A stretch of DNA of 64,000 nt. It comes from Lishizhenia tianjinensis. Lineage in GTDB: Bacteria > Bacteroidota > Bacteroidia > Flavobacteriales_D > Crocinitomicaceae. The DNA is taken from contig NZ_FPAS01000002.1 in assembly GCF_900116425.1 (NCBI RefSeq), forward strand, positions 452,537 through 516,536, given 5' to 3'. Made by a program: the position numbers and the translations under genes. Positions 8,319 to 18,559 of the stretch are shown piece after piece. How positions within the stretch are numbered: the stretch's first letter is position 1; each line of letters opens with the position of its first letter. Below the pieces are notes generated by a model, which ran no database searches, was not told the DNA's origin, and was given only the letters and a program-made list of their open reading frames with translations.

Positions 8319-9593
8319 CTATTCGTCCTCATCAAACCAGCTCTTGCTTTTATTGATGATGGTGTCGAAGAAAGATCCTTTTGTTTTCTTAGAATGCGTT
8401 TTGATGGCAGAAGCACGCTTTGCTCTGTTTTGGCGTTCGCTGCTTTCAAACCCTTTCAAAACTAATCCTATACCTGTTGCATACATAGGTGATGTTATCG
8501 TTTCAGCAATTGGAGATTGTCCTAAATGCTCGTTCGGGTAACCGATACGCGTATCCATTCCTGTAATGTATTCAAACAATTGTGTGATGTGCTTCAATTG
8601 AGCACCACCACCTGTTACTACGATACCACCGATTAACTTTTTCTCGTAACCAGAGTTTTTAATTTCGTAGTAAACGTGCTCGATAATTTCTTCCATTCTG
8701 GCTTGAATGATACTCGCCAAATTCTTGATAGAAATTTCTTTTGGCTCTCTTCCTCTCAATCCTGGGATACAAACGATTTCGTTTTCCTGAGATTCTGATG
8801 CCAAGGCACTACCAAACTTCACTTTTAAGAGTTCTGCTTGGCGCTTTAAGATGGTACATCCCTCTTTGATGTCTTCAGACAAAATGTTACCTCCAAATGG
8901 AATAACAGCCGTGTGTCTGATGATTCCTTCGTGGAAGATAGCAATGTCAGTTGTACCACCTCCTATATCCACCAATACGATACCCGCTTCTCTTTCTTCA
9001 TCCGAAAGTACAGCTGCGGCACTCGCAAGGGGTTCTAAAATTGTTTCTTGTACTTCTAATCCAGACTTTGTAACACATTTCTGGATGTTTTTAGCAGCGG
9101 CAATTCTTCCGGTAATGATGTGGAAGTTTGCCTCTAAACGCACACCTGACATACCGATAGGATCTTTAATTCCTTGCTCGTTGTCTATGATGTACTCTTG
9201 CGGCAATACGTGGATGATTTCTTCACCTGGTTCCATCACCAATTTGTACATATCTTCGATCAACGCGTCTATGTCCAATTGTGAGATTTCATCATCAGTA
9301 GCGGTACGTGTGTGTATACCTCTGTGTTGTATGCTGTTGATGTGTTGTCCAGCAATTCCTACATTCACTACACCAATAGTCAACTCTCCTTCCACTCTGT
9401 CTTGAGCTTCTTGAACAGCTGATTTAATAGATTGAATAGTCTTCTCAATGTTGGTAACAACACCGCGCGTAACACCCAAAGATTCCGTTTTACCCATAGA
9501 TAAAATTTCTATCTTCCCGTGTTCATTTTTTTGGCCTACAAAGCATGCAATCTTTGTTGTTCCAATATCTAAACCAACTACAATTTCAGACAT
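8319..9593 (-). CDS. ftsA: Cell division protein FtsA
   Basis: An actin-like ATPase of 424 residues that anchors FtsZ filaments to the membrane. The phosphate-1 motif GLDIGTTK is at residues 8-15, the phosphate-2 motif VDIGGGTTDIA near 209-219 and the adenosine motif VTGGGAQL near 332-339. The C-terminus ends in a basic and aromatic stretch (KTKGSFFDTIINKSKSWFDE) suited to be the membrane-targeting amphipathic helix. It starts five bases after ftsQ and precedes ftsZ, the standard order. Confidence 0.97.
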   Translation of the reverse strand: MSEIVVGLDIGTTKIACFVGQKNEHGKIEILSMGKTESLGVTRGVVTNIEKTIQSIKSAVQEAQDRVEGELTIGVVNVGIAGQHINSIQHRGIHTRTATDDEISQLDIDALIEDMYKLVMEPGEEIIHVLPQEYIIDNEQGIKDPIGMSGVRLEANFHIITGRIAAAKNIQKCVTKSGLEVQETILEPLASAAAVLSDEEREAGIVLVDIGGGTTDIAIFHEGIIRHTAVIPFGGNILSEDIKEGCTILKRQAELLKVKFGSALASESQENEIVCIPGLRGREPKEISIKNLASIIQARMEEIIEHVYYEIKNSGYEKKLIGGIVVTGGGAQLKHITQLFEYITGMDTRIGYPNEHLGQSPIAETITSPMYATGIGLVLKGFESSERQNRAKRASAIKTHSKKTKGSFFDTIINKSKSWFDEDE

Positions 9594-9598
9594 ATTCT

Positions 9599-10390
9599 TT
9601 ATTTTTTCTTTCCTACAATTTGTTCCTCAAACCTCAAGTCTATGCTTTCGTATTTTTCCCATCCTTCGTAAGGGATGATTTCATCGTAAAATATCTTGAG
9701 TTTGTTAAACTTTTTATCAACTTCTTCGTCACTTTGCGCTAAACCAAAAACTATTTCCTGATTTCCTACGCGTGGTATGAGTTTGAAACCCTTGTTGTTA
9801 TCATAGTGCAATTGGGTAAACAAAGCATTGAAAAAGGTACTATTACAAACATACTTTGAAATACGGTACAAATCATCGAGCTTGCTTATAGTTATTAAAC
9901 TGTCGTTGTTAATTAAGCGTTTATAACTCGCATTCTCCATGGTTAATTCGTCTAACCCCGTGGCTATCAATACATGAGCTGGGAAATCTGAAAGCTGCAT
10001 AGCTTCTCCTTTGTCGTCTATATAGAAGCCAGAATTGCCCTCTGGTAACACCCTTACAATGGGTCTTCTTATTTGAACATCTATCTCCCAATTTCCACCT
10101 AAATTGGTGTAAACATTTACACTGTCAACCACATTTAATTTCTGTATGTAAGCTTCTATGTTTTTAATTTTTAAGCTATCAACTGTGGTGTTTTCATTCC
10201 ATAATCCTGCTCTTTTTAACTGTGTGAGTAATTCTTCTTCTGTTAAAAAGGACATACCCGGATGTTCGTGTATGTGCATTTTTGGAGTGCTGGTTTTCTT
10301 TTTACTTACGCTGTATTGACTCGCAACTAAAAGTACAAGCACAGCAGCTGCAAATATGCTCCATAGTGTTGTTCTTAACCAAGGCTTCAT
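9599..10390 (-). CDS. ftsQ: Cell division protein FtsQ
   Basis: A 263-residue bitopic membrane protein: a short cytoplasmic N-terminus, one membrane helix at about residues 8-26, then a periplasmic POTRA-like and beta region. Divergent sequence is normal for FtsQ; the call rests on topology, length, the R-x-P-I-V-R-V-L-P segment near residues 108-116 that is typical of the family, and position between murC and ftsA. It scaffolds the FtsL/FtsB-type complex that activates septal wall synthesis. The start overlaps the end of murC by four bases. Confidence 0.9.
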   Translation of the reverse strand: MKPWLRTTLWSIFAAAVLVLLVASQYSVSKKKTSTPKMHIHEHPGMSFLTEEELLTQLKRAGLWNENTTVDSLKIKNIEAYIQKLNVVDSVNVYTNLGGNWEIDVQIRRPIVRVLPEGNSGFYIDDKGEAMQLSDFPAHVLIATGLDELTMENASYKRLINNDSLITISKLDDLYRISKYVCNSTFFNALFTQLHYDNNKGFKLIPRVGNQEIVFGLAQSDEEVDKKFNKLKIFYDEIIPYEGWEKYESIDLRFEEQIVGKKK

Positions 10391-11742
10391 GATAGTTTCG
10401 CTTTTAAAGGTTGTATCAATCTGTCTATATCTCCAGCACCTATGGTTAAGTACACGGCGTTGTCTTCTATCGCTAAGGCATCAAGAAGATCTTCTTTAGC
10501 TAGAAGCCGCTTGGTTGTATTTGTGGTTTTTTGGAGCAAAACTTCACTCGTTATACCTGGTATAGGTTCTTCTCTTGCAGGATAAATTGGTAGTAAAATC
10601 AATTCATCTAAACGACTCAATTCTTGCGCAAATTCCTCCATGAAGTCTTGTGTGCGTGAAAATAAATGAGGTTGAAAAATCCCAATGATCTTTTTTTCGG
10701 GGTAAAGGAGCTCTATGGATTTCAATAGAGCCTTTACCTCCGTTGGATGATGCGCGTAATCATCTATATATATCCTATTATCTGTTTTAATGTGGTATTC
10801 AAATCTTCTCTTAACCCCTTTGAAACTCGAGAGTCCATTTCTTATTTCCGTTTCACTTAAGCCTAAGAATTGACAAAGAGCGATAATTGCTGTTGCGTTT
10901 TCTGCGTTATGAATACCTGGAATTCCCAATTCTATATTTTCCCAAGTTTTGTTTTGGAAGTGGTAATCGAAAAGGAATTTACCCTTAACGTACCTTAACT
11001 TGTCACTATATACTTTAGCCTTTTGGTTTACGGCATAGGTGAGTGTTTTGCCTGGTCCTGAAACTTCCGTGTCAACTTGTTGGATCAACAAGCCGGCCGG
11101 ACTAGTTAAATCGCAGTAAGCTTGAAAATTTTCCTTCAAGGTTTCGGCGTCCCCATAGATGTCTAAATGATCGGCATCAGTAGAGGTGATGATAGAAGCA
11201 AAGGGTTTTAACTGTAAAAATGAACGGTCGAATTCATCGGCTTCTACTACAGTGTATTCGCTAGTAGGATGAAGTATTAAATTGCTGTTGTAGTTGGAGC
11301 TGATTCCACCTAGAAAGGCATTACATCCTAAATGTGATTGTTGTAAAACATGAGCAAGTAGGGTGGAAGTTGTCGTTTTTCCATGAGTACCTGCTACACC
11401 TAAACCTTTGCTGCTTTGCGTTAACAAGCCCAGTGCTTTAGATCGCTTAATTATAGTAAAGCCTGCTTGCTCTAAGGCGATTAATTCACCTAAATGCTTG
11501 TTCACCGCTGGGGTGAAAATTACCAGTGTTTCTGCTTTGTTAAGTTCTTCCAGTAAAGCTTCTCCCTTGTCGTGGTAGTGAATTGCTATGCCTTCTTGAC
11601 TCAGGGTTTGGGTGAGTTCACTCTCCGTTTTGTCGTAACCACTTACCACAAATTTATTGACATGAAAATAACGGGCTAGTGCCGACATACCTATGCCACC
11701 TATTCCTAAAAAGTAGATATGTTTAAAATCTTCTATTCTCAT
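10387..11742 (-). CDS. murC: UDP-N-acetylmuramate--L-alanine ligase MurC
   Basis: A 451-residue Mur ligase that adds L-Ala to UDP-MurNAc with ATP. It has the N-terminal nucleotide-sugar loop FLGIGGIGMSALA at about residues 11-23, the ATP loop GTHGKTTT at 118-125, and a C-terminal domain containing IDDYAHHPTEV near 318-328, where the HH pair is characteristic of MurC. It overlaps murG upstream and ftsQ downstream by four bases each, which indicates tight translational coupling. Confidence 0.97.
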   Translation of the reverse strand: MRIEDFKHIYFLGIGGIGMSALARYFHVNKFVVSGYDKTESELTQTLSQEGIAIHYHDKGEALLEELNKAETLVIFTPAVNKHLGELIALEQAGFTIIKRSKALGLLTQSSKGLGVAGTHGKTTTSTLLAHVLQQSHLGCNAFLGGISSNYNSNLILHPTSEYTVVEADEFDRSFLQLKPFASIITSTDADHLDIYGDAETLKENFQAYCDLTSPAGLLIQQVDTEVSGPGKTLTYAVNQKAKVYSDKLRYVKGKFLFDYHFQNKTWENIELGIPGIHNAENATAIIALCQFLGLSETEIRNGLSSFKGVKRRFEYHIKTDNRIYIDDYAHHPTEVKALLKSIELLYPEKKIIGIFQPHLFSRTQDFMEEFAQELSRLDELILLPIYPAREEPIPGITSEVLLQKTTNTTKRLLAKEDLLDALAIEDNAVYLTIGAGDIDRLIQPLKAKLS

Positions 11743-12836
11743 GCTTTCAAATCCATCAATACTTGAACGATATCTTGTGTTGCGTTTGGTCGTGCCAACG
11801 CTTTTAAGTTTCCTTTTAATTTATTTTGGAAGGCTGGGTTGTTGAGTAGTTGTAAGCTCAAGGGTATCAATTCTTCAACGGCTGTGTTGTCTTTTACCAA
11901 TAATGCAGCACCTTCATTTACCAAAGAATTTGCATTGTGGGTTTGGTGGTCTTCTGCCACATTAGGAGAAGGTACCAAGATGCTAGGTTTACCAACCAGA
12001 GCTATTTCCGAAACCGACAAGGCACCTGCGCGAGAGATAATAACATCTGCTGCGGCATAGGCCAATTGCATTTCCGGTATAAAATCGGTTAAAACGATAT
12101 TGCTGTATTTGTTGGTGTCAACTTCTTTGCTTAGTCTTTCTTTGTAGAATTTACCACATTGCCAGATGACTTGTACATCGGCTTTGTGTAGGCTGTCTAA
12201 ATGTTTTTGAACACTATTGTTTAAGGTGAGTGCGCCTAAACTTCCGCCCAAAACTAATATCGTTTGTTTATCCGTAGAAAGGTTGAAGCTTTTCAAGGCG
12301 AGTTCTCTTTTACCTTCTATAGCTGCTACTTCAGTTCTTACTGGGTTACCCGTAAAAACGATTTTGTTAGCAGGGAAAAAGCGTTCTAACCCTTTGTGGG
12401 CAACGCATATTTTATTGACCTTCTTTGAAAGGTAGATGTTTGTTTTTCCAGGAAAAGAATTTTGCTCTTGTACAACACTTGGTACTCCCAAACGAGTTGC
12501 GGCAATCAAGGTTGGAGCAGATGCATAACCACCTACACCTACAACCACATCGGGTTTGAAATCTTTAATAATCTTTTTAGCCATGAAGTAAGACTTTAAA
12601 ATCTTAAAGGGCAAAGCAAGATTACTTAAGGTAAGTTTGCGCTGTAAACCACGAATGGGTAAACCAATGATTTTGTAACCGGCAGCTGGAACCTTTTCCA
12701 TTTCCATTTTGCCTTCGGCACCCACAAAGAGAATTTCTATGTTGGGGTTTTGTTCCTTTAAACCATTAGCGATGGCAACGGCAGGGAATATATGTCCACC
12801 CGTTCCTCCTCCTGATATAATTGCTTTTTGTATCAT
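11739..12836 (-). CDS. murG: UDP-GlcNAc:lipid I transferase MurG
   Basis: A GT28 glycosyltransferase of 365 residues that converts lipid I to lipid II on the inner face of the membrane. The N-terminal glycine loop SGGGTGGHIFPA is at residues 8-19, a second GVGGYAS loop near 100-106, and the donor-binding segment ISRAGALSVSEIA near 262-274. All three are diagnostic. It overlaps both ftsW and murC by four bases (ATGA junctions). Confidence 0.97.
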   Translation of the reverse strand: MIQKAIISGGGTGGHIFPAVAIANGLKEQNPNIEILFVGAEGKMEMEKVPAAGYKIIGLPIRGLQRKLTLSNLALPFKILKSYFMAKKIIKDFKPDVVVGVGGYASAPTLIAATRLGVPSVVQEQNSFPGKTNIYLSKKVNKICVAHKGLERFFPANKIVFTGNPVRTEVAAIEGKRELALKSFNLSTDKQTILVLGGSLGALTLNNSVQKHLDSLHKADVQVIWQCGKFYKERLSKEVDTNKYSNIVLTDFIPEMQLAYAAADVIISRAGALSVSEIALVGKPSILVPSPNVAEDHQTHNANSLVNEGAALLVKDNTAVEELIPLSLQLLNNPAFQNKLKGNLKALARPNATQDIVQVLMDLKA

Positions 12837-14014
12837 TCTGCTATGCTGTTTTTAAGTGTAGGAGAGGATACTACTTTTCCTTTGTTTTGTTGGTTGGCAA
12901 TAGATTGAACTATACCAACGGCAGCGCACGCTGTTACCATAGCAGAACCTCCCATGGCTAAAAAAGGAATGTTCTGTCCGGTAACAGGTATGATGCGCGT
13001 GCATACCAACATATTTATGGAAGCCTGTAACATTAACAAGGAACCAATTCCAATACACACATAGGTATGGAAGAGTTTATCGGCTTTGAGTCCAATTCTA
13101 AATATGCGGTACATCAAACTCATATAGAGTAAGATTAATATTACGGCCCCGAAAATTCCGAATTCTTCTACAAATGAAGAGAAGAAAAAATCGGCGTATG
13201 CTTCGGGTAAATATTCTTTGAGTCGACCTTTACCCACACCTTCTCCAAACAAACCACCAACGTGTATGGCAAGTTCGGCATTAATGGCCTGGGCATTTTC
13301 TATAATACTGGTTTCTTCTCCAAAAGCTTTGGTGTAACGAGATACCCAAGTGTCCAGTCGTGGAATTAATTCTATGTCTGGTTTGAGGGCAAAGTGCAGT
13401 AGTACGGCGATGGATACCAATCCTAAACCACCGGCGACTAGCACACCTATTCTCTTTAAAGGATACTTTCCTACAAATAACAAAAGGAAGGCAATCGTAG
13501 CCAATAATACGGCTGTTGAGAAGTTGTCTTTAAATATTAAACCACAGATTACTACTATGGCAGAAGCGATAGGTACGAAGCCTGTTTTCCAATCTAAAAA
13601 GTTGTCTTTCTTAACAGCAAGTTGCTTGGAGATGTAAAGTATTAAAGCCAATTTGGCAAAGTCTGAAGTTTGGAAAGTTAACCCTACTATAGGGATTTTT
13701 ATCCATCTACTTGCGTTGTTAATCGTTACCCCGAAAAAGAAGGTAAAGATGAGCAGGAAGACGGCCATGATGAGTCCGAACTTCGAAAGTTTAGAAAAAT
13801 ATTTAGGGTCTAAGCGATGTAAATAGTACATCACAGCAATACCTATCACGATATAAATAACGTGTTTAAAGAGGTATTTGAAGGGTGATCCTCCTTCTGT
13901 TTTTACCAAGATGGGAACAAAAGAGAATACACAAACCAAAGAGATGAGCATGAGCAAAAAGACGATAATCCATATCCCCTTGTCACCTCCTAAATATTTT
14001 AATACTGACTTCAA
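12833..14014 (-). CDS. ftsW: Septal peptidoglycan glycosyltransferase FtsW
   Basis: A SEDS-family polytopic membrane protein of 393 residues with about ten hydrophobic segments. It polymerises lipid II at the septum in partnership with FtsI. The large extracytoplasmic loop near residues 205-260 holds GVGKGRLKEYLPEAYADFFFS, in which the PEAYADFFFS stretch is the FtsW hallmark, and the C-terminal part has the conserved PVTGQNIPFLAMGG motif. It starts directly after the orphan MurD-like gene with no spacer and overlaps murG by four bases. Confidence 0.96.
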   Translation of the reverse strand: MKSVLKYLGGDKGIWIIVFLLMLISLVCVFSFVPILVKTEGGSPFKYLFKHVIYIVIGIAVMYYLHRLDPKYFSKLSKFGLIMAVFLLIFTFFFGVTINNASRWIKIPIVGLTFQTSDFAKLALILYISKQLAVKKDNFLDWKTGFVPIASAIVVICGLIFKDNFSTAVLLATIAFLLLFVGKYPLKRIGVLVAGGLGLVSIAVLLHFALKPDIELIPRLDTWVSRYTKAFGEETSIIENAQAINAELAIHVGGLFGEGVGKGRLKEYLPEAYADFFFSSFVEEFGIFGAVILILLYMSLMYRIFRIGLKADKLFHTYVCIGIGSLLMLQASINMLVCTRIIPVTGQNIPFLAMGGSAMVTACAAVGIVQSIANQQNKGKVVSSPTLKNSIAE

Positions 14015-14485
14015 TTATTGGTTGTCTTTTAAATAGTTCAAGAAAGTTGTTTCCATTTCCTTTGCCTGTTTCCCTAATCCAGGAGCAAAGAATACGGTAT
14101 TTCCTTCGTGGGCTACTTTAGTTAACATTTCACAAGCTTCTAAAATGTCGTTTTTACGTGTGAAGAAGGTAACTTGTGCTTCTAAATCGTATCTAAACTT
14201 TTTATTGGCTTGTCCGAAAGAAATAATCGCTTCTACCTCTTGGCTTAACCACGGTCTTTCTTCGTTAAAATCGTGTTCTAGATCACTACTCATGATCCAG
14301 ATTACAGGATTGTCTAATTGTTTTAAGGCTTCAAAACATTCATTTAAATTGGCACCCGACCAAGAGTATATTTTCATACCTCTAAAATCTTCGTGTTGTG
14401 TTAAATGCTTGTTAGCTTCCTTTAATGCGTTCTGACGTGCAGAAAGTAAACTATCCTGCAAGGTCTTTTTATCTAGTTTTTGCAT
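14015..14485 (-). CDS. Orphan protein resembling the MurD C-terminal domain, non-catalytic
   Basis: A 156-residue protein between murD and ftsW. From about residue 38 to 136 it can be laid over the third domain of the adjacent MurD. WSGANLNECFEAL aligns with MurD DSKATNVNSTWYAL, PVIWIMSS with PTVWIVGG, EVEAIISFG with KVKAIICLG, and NTVFFAPG with DEIVLLSP. The residues that matter for catalysis are lost: MurD Asp-Ser-Lys becomes Trp-Ser-Gly, and the SPACASFD loop becomes APGLGKQA. The ATP-binding central domain and the UDP-binding first domain are absent, and the first 37 residues form a predicted charged helix. It therefore looks like a duplicated, inactivated Mur-ligase domain kept as a scaffold or regulator; that role is inference. 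The frame is intact and abuts ftsW without a gap, which argues against a decaying pseudogene. Confidence 0.7.
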   Translation of the reverse strand: MQKLDKKTLQDSLLSARQNALKEANKHLTQHEDFRGMKIYSWSGANLNECFEALKQLDNPVIWIMSSDLEHDFNEERPWLSQEVEAIISFGQANKKFRYDLEAQVTFFTRKNDILEACEMLTKVAHEGNTVFFAPGLGKQAKEMETTFLNYLKDNQ

Positions 14486-14507
14486 GACGTTACGTTTTAA
14501 TGTGTTT

Positions 14508-15851
14508 TTATAATGCTCTCACGGCATCTTTAAATTGGTTACCTCTGTCTTCGTAGCTTTCGAATAAATCGAAACTTGCACAAGCTGGAGATAACAATAC
14601 GATTTCATCTTTCTTTGCTAATTGGTATCCAAAACCAACTGCTTCCATAGCAGATTTTGCTTCTACTATCGTTTCAATTTTTCCTTGGAAAGCCTCAATG
14701 ATTTTTGAGTTGTCAACTCCCAAGCAAATAATAGCTTTCACTTTGTCTTGAACAAGTTCTGCTAACTCTTCGTAGTTGTTTCCTTTGTCTACACCACCAA
14801 CGATCCAAACAGTTGGTTTTTCCATGCTTTCTAAGGCGTACCAAGTAGAGTTTACGTTGGTTGCTTTTGAGTCATTGATGAATTCAATACCGTGAACTTT
14901 GGCTACGAACTCCAAACGGTGTTCAACGTTTTTGAAATCAGATAAACTCTCTCTAATTGTTTCTTTTCTAATGTCGAGGATTCTTCCTGCGATCCCTGAG
15001 GCCAAGCTGTTTTGAGTATTGTGCTTGCCTTTCAATGCTAAATCGTGAATAGACATAGTGAATTGGTTTTTTATTGTTATTGTTATTTGTTGTTCGTTTG
15101 CGTGTGCTCCTTGCGTTTGTTCTTCTTTTAAAGAGAAAGGAGCGAGCTGAGCTTTGGTGTTTGTTAGTGCCAAGTGCTCAGTGATGATAGGATCATCTGC
15201 ATTGTAGATGAACCAATCGTTTGCTGTCATGTTTTGTAGAATTCTAAACTTCGATGCCGTGTAGTTTTCCATTTTGTAATCATACCTGTCTAAGTGATCT
15301 GGTGTGATATTTAATAGTATGGCAATGTCCGCTTTGAAGTCGTACATGTCATCCAATTGGAAACTGCTCAATTCTAACACGTAGTACTCGAATTCGTCAG
15401 CTATGACTTGTTTGGCCAAACTTTGACCGATGTTTCCAGCTAATCCTACATTAAGTCCTGCCTTTCTTAAAAGGTGATGCGTTAAAAGGGTAGTGGTAGT
15501 TTTTCCATTGCTACCGGTAATGCATATCATTTTTGCTTGTGTGTAATAACCTGCAAATTCAATTTCAGATATGATTTTAATTCCTTTTGCTACCGCCTTT
15601 TGAATGATAGGTGCTTTGTGTGGAATACCTGGAGATTTCACAATTACATCACTCGTTAAGATGATATCTTCTGAATGTTGTTCTTGCTCAAATTGTATGT
15701 TGTTGTTTGTTAGTTCTTGTTGGAATTTATCCTTGATTTTACCGAAATCTGAAACAAAAACATTCCACCCCTTAGCTTGTGCTAAAAGTGCAGCGCCCAC
15801 TCCGCTTTCGCCTGCGCCCAAAATGCTGATATGTTTGTTTGTTCCGTTCAC
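14508..15851 (-). CDS. murD: UDP-N-acetylmuramoyl-L-alanine--D-glutamate ligase MurD
   Basis: A full-length Mur ligase of 447 residues that adds D-Glu. The N-terminal loop ISILGAGESGVGAAL is near residues 8-22, the ATP loop GSNGKTTT at 113-120, the central-domain motif NITPDHLDRY near 181-190, and the C-terminal catalytic segment DSKATN at 327-332 followed by SPACASFDLFESYEDRG. All key residues are present, so this is the working enzyme and the neighbouring short gene is an extra domain copy. It starts three bases after the mraY stop. Confidence 0.97.
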   Translation of the reverse strand: MNGTNKHISILGAGESGVGAALLAQAKGWNVFVSDFGKIKDKFQQELTNNNIQFEQEQHSEDIILTSDVIVKSPGIPHKAPIIQKAVAKGIKIISEIEFAGYYTQAKMICITGSNGKTTTTLLTHHLLRKAGLNVGLAGNIGQSLAKQVIADEFEYYVLELSSFQLDDMYDFKADIAILLNITPDHLDRYDYKMENYTASKFRILQNMTANDWFIYNADDPIITEHLALTNTKAQLAPFSLKEEQTQGAHANEQQITITIKNQFTMSIHDLALKGKHNTQNSLASGIAGRILDIRKETIRESLSDFKNVEHRLEFVAKVHGIEFINDSKATNVNSTWYALESMEKPTVWIVGGVDKGNNYEELAELVQDKVKAIICLGVDNSKIIEAFQGKIETIVEAKSAMEAVGFGYQLAKKDEIVLLSPACASFDLFESYEDRGNQFKDAVRAL

Positions 15852-15854
15852 GGT

Positions 15855-17096
15855 TTATCTCAATTTCAAGGTTACTATCGTAATTACTGCTAAGAGTATC
15901 CCTACGATCCAGAAGCGCGAAACTATTTTAGCTTCGTGTATTCCTTTCTTCTGGTAGTGGTGGTGAAGTGGGGCCATGCGTAAAATGCGTCGACCTTCAC
16001 CGAATTTCTTTTTGGTGTATTTGAAGTAGCTAACCTGTAGTATTACTGAAGCGTTCTCTATGATAAAAATTCCACATAATACAGGGATTAATAATTCTTT
16101 ACGGATAGAAATGGCAAATACTGCGATGATACCTCCTAGGGCTAAGCTTCCTGTGTCTCCCATGAAAACTTGTGCTGGGTAAGAGTTGAACCATAAAAAT
16201 CCTATACAAGCTCCTACAAAGGCAGAGATGAAGATTACCATTTCTTCTGCAAAAGGGATGTACATCACATCTAAGTAATCTGCGAACTTTAAGTTAGAAC
16301 TTACATAGGCCAATACAGCTAGTGCCAATCCTATGATGGCTGAACTTCCTGTTGCTAGTCCGTCTAATCCGTCTGTCATGTTGGCTCCGTTAGAAATAGC
16401 TACAACGATGAAGATGACCAATAGGGTGAAAAGCCCAAATCCTATCCAAACATTATCACTTAAAAGCGAGTAGTTAACCTCGTTGTTCTTTACGAAAGGA
16501 ATGGTTGTGGTCTTGTCTGTTGTCATGATCCACTTGTTGTCTGTTCCTTTGTTAAACTCTGCGTGTTTGTCGGTAACGTCCACTTCGTTTGCAGCAAGAA
16601 CGTACTGACTGTCTACTTTCTCGTGTGCCTTAACATCAGGGTGGAAGTAAAGAATAGATCCTACAATAACTCCTACACCGATTTGACCTATGATTTTGAA
16701 TTTTCCTGCTAAACCTTCTTTGTTCTTTTTGAAAACTTTGATGTAGTCATCTAAGAAACCTATCAACCCTAACCAAACCGTTGCAATCAACATGGTGATG
16801 ACGTAGATGTTGTGAAGTTTCGCAAATAATAAAGTAGGGATTAAGATGGCGCTTAAAATGATAAGTCCACCCATTGTTGGAGTTCCTTCTTTTTCTTTTT
16901 GTCCCTCTAAACCTAAGTCTCTTACAGATTCTCCAATTTGTTGCTTTCTCAATGCATTAATGATGCGTTTTCCGAAGATCATAGAAATGATCAAACTCGT
17001 GATTAATGCAGCGGCTGCTCTAAAGGAGATGTAGTCGAATACACCGGCTCCAGGGAAGTCAATTTCGTTGAGGTATTGAAATAAATAGTATAACAT
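15855..17096 (-). CDS. mraY: Phospho-N-acetylmuramoyl-pentapeptide transferase MraY
   Basis: A polytopic membrane enzyme of 413 residues that makes lipid I from UDP-MurNAc-pentapeptide and undecaprenyl phosphate. FLDDYIKVF carries a conserved Asp pair, [12 protein letters not shown] is the second Asp motif, and [12 protein letters not shown] near the C-terminus is the HHH motif. It is longer than the E. coli enzyme (360) because of an insert at about residues 160-210 between membrane segments, a feature usual in Bacteroidota. The start codon shares one base with the murE stop (TAATG). Confidence 0.97.
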   Translation of the reverse strand: MLYYLFQYLNEIDFPGAGVFDYISFRAAAALITSLIISMIFGKRIINALRKQQIGESVRDLGLEGQKEKEGTPTMGGLIILSAILIPTLLFAKLHNIYVITMLIATVWLGLIGFLDDYIKVFKKNKEGLAGKFKIIGQIGVGVIVGSILYFHPDVKAHEKVDSQYVLAANEVDVTDKHAEFNKGTDNKWIMTTDKTTTIPFVKNNEVNYSLLSDNVWIGFGLFTLLVIFIVVAISNGANMTDGLDGLATGSSAIIGLALAVLAYVSSNLKFADYLDVMYIPFAEEMVIFISAFVGACIGFLWFNSYPAQVFMGDTGSLALGGIIAVFAISIRKELLIPVLCGIFIIENASVILQVSYFKYTKKKFGEGRRILRMAPLHHHYQKKGIHEAKIVSRFWIVGILLAVITIVTLKLR

Positions 17097-18559
17097 TACT
17101 TGTCAAGTTTTTTAAATAATTCTTTCGTAATTGCCATGTCGTCAAAATCATGTTTAACGCCATTGATTTCTTGGTAGGTTTCATGACCTTTCCCAGCTAT
17201 CAAAATGATGTCGTTGGGTTGTGCCATGCTGATTGCTGTCTTAATCGCTTCTTTACGGTTGGTAATGGAGAGGGTCTTTTTGTAGTGCTGACCTTCCACT
17301 CCCGTCATCATTTCTTCAATGATGGTCTCTGGATTTTCCGTTCTCGGATTGTCTGAAGTAATCACAACTTTATCACTGTTCTCACAAGCAATACCTGCCA
17401 TTAAAGGACGCTTTGTTTTGTCTCTATCTCCACCGCATCCTACTACCGTAAAAACCGTTTCGTTTTTCGTTCTGATGTTGTTGATTGTTCCCAAGACATT
17501 GGCCAAGGCATCTGGCGTATGCGCGTAGTCTACAATGGCAATAATTCCACTTTCACTTTTGGTGTATTGGAACCTTCCGTCTACACTTTCTAGCGTGCTT
17601 AATTGTGTCAATACTTCCAGCTCGTCTTCTTCCAAAGTAATTGCAATTGCATATACTAAAAGCAAGTTGTAAGCATTGAAGTCACCAATTAATCTCGACC
17701 ATAATTCCGTACCGTTCATGTTTAAAACCAGTCCTGTAAATTGGTTTTCCAACACTTTAGCTTTGAAGTCAGATACAGACTTTAAACTGTAGCTTAATTT
17801 CTTAGCTTTCGTGTTTTGTAGCATTACAGCCCCGTTTTTATCGTCGAGGTTAGTGATGGCAAATGCCTCTTTGCTTAAGTGATCAAAAAAGCTCTTTTTA
17901 ACGTTGATGTATTCCTTAAAGGTTTTGTGGTAATCCAAATGATCGTGTGTGATATTTGTAAAACCACCTACTTTAAAGTCTAAACCTGTTGTTCTGTGCT
18001 GGTGGATGGCATGCGAGCTTACTTCCATAAAACAGTGCGTGCATCCTTCTTCTACCATTTGTGCTAAAAGGGCGTTCAAACCTACAGCGTCTGGGGTAGT
18101 GTGTGTAGAAGGAATTTCTTTGTCTCCTATTTTATTTACAACAGTTGAAAGGAGTCCTACTTTATATCCAAGCTGGGTAAATAACTTGTGAAGTAGGGTA
18201 GTGCACGTTGTTTTACCGTTTGTTCCTGTAATACCAACCAAGGTGAGTTTTTTACTCGGTTCATCGTAGAAATTGTTGGCCATTAAAGCCAAGGCTTGAT
18301 GAGAGTCTTTTACCTGTATGTAGTTTACGCCTTCAGATGTTTCTGTTGGAATTGCCTCACAGATGATAGAAGTACAGCCTAATTCTATTGCTTTAGAGAT
18401 GTAATTGTGTCCGTCAACTGTAAATCCTTTGATGGCAACAAAAACAGTATTGGCTGTCGCTTTTCTGGAATCGAAAACGATAGCTTCAATCGCCACATCT
18501 GTGCTACCTATCACTTGGATGAGGTTTACACCGTATAATATGTCTCTTAACTGTTGCAT
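17096..18559 (-). CDS. murE: UDP-MurNAc-tripeptide synthetase MurE (meso-diaminopimelate type)
   Basis: A Mur ligase of 487 residues that adds the third peptide residue. The ATP loop GTNGKTT is at residues 112-118, with [10 protein letters not shown] near 202-211. The selectivity motif DNPR at residues 403-406 indicates meso-diaminopimelate rather than lysine as substrate, which agrees with a Gram-negative wall. It overlaps ftsI by one base upstream and mraY by one base downstream. Confidence 0.97.
   Translation of the reverse strand: MQQLRDILYGVNLIQVIGSTDVAIEAIVFDSRKATANTVFVAIKGFTVDGHNYISKAIELGCTSIICEAIPTETSEGVNYIQVKDSHQALALMANNFYDEPSKKLTLVGITGTNGKTTCTTLLHKLFTQLGYKVGLLSTVVNKIGDKEIPSTHTTPDAVGLNALLAQMVEEGCTHCFMEVSSHAIHQHRTTGLDFKVGGFTNITHDHLDYHKTFKEYINVKKSFFDHLSKEAFAITNLDDKNGAVMLQNTKAKKLSYSLKSVSDFKAKVLENQFTGLVLNMNGTELWSRLIGDFNAYNLLLVYAIAITLEEDELEVLTQLSTLESVDGRFQYTKSESGIIAIVDYAHTPDALANVLGTINNIRTKNETVFTVVGCGGDRDKTKRPLMAGIACENSDKVVITSDNPRTENPETIIEEMMTGVEGQHYKKTLSITNRKEAIKTAISMAQPNDIILIAGKGHETYQEINGVKHDFDDMAITKELFKKLDK

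Noticed and set aside
8851-9405. Open frame of 184 codons on the plus strand
   Set aside because: It lies entirely within ftsA on the opposite strand; its translation has no recognisable domain and follows the codon pattern of the real gene.
14015-14485. Pseudogene or frameshifted 3' remnant of murD
   Set aside because: murD itself is complete, the short gene has its own ATG and stop, an intact frame and a distinct N-terminal helix, and it abuts ftsW without a gap.
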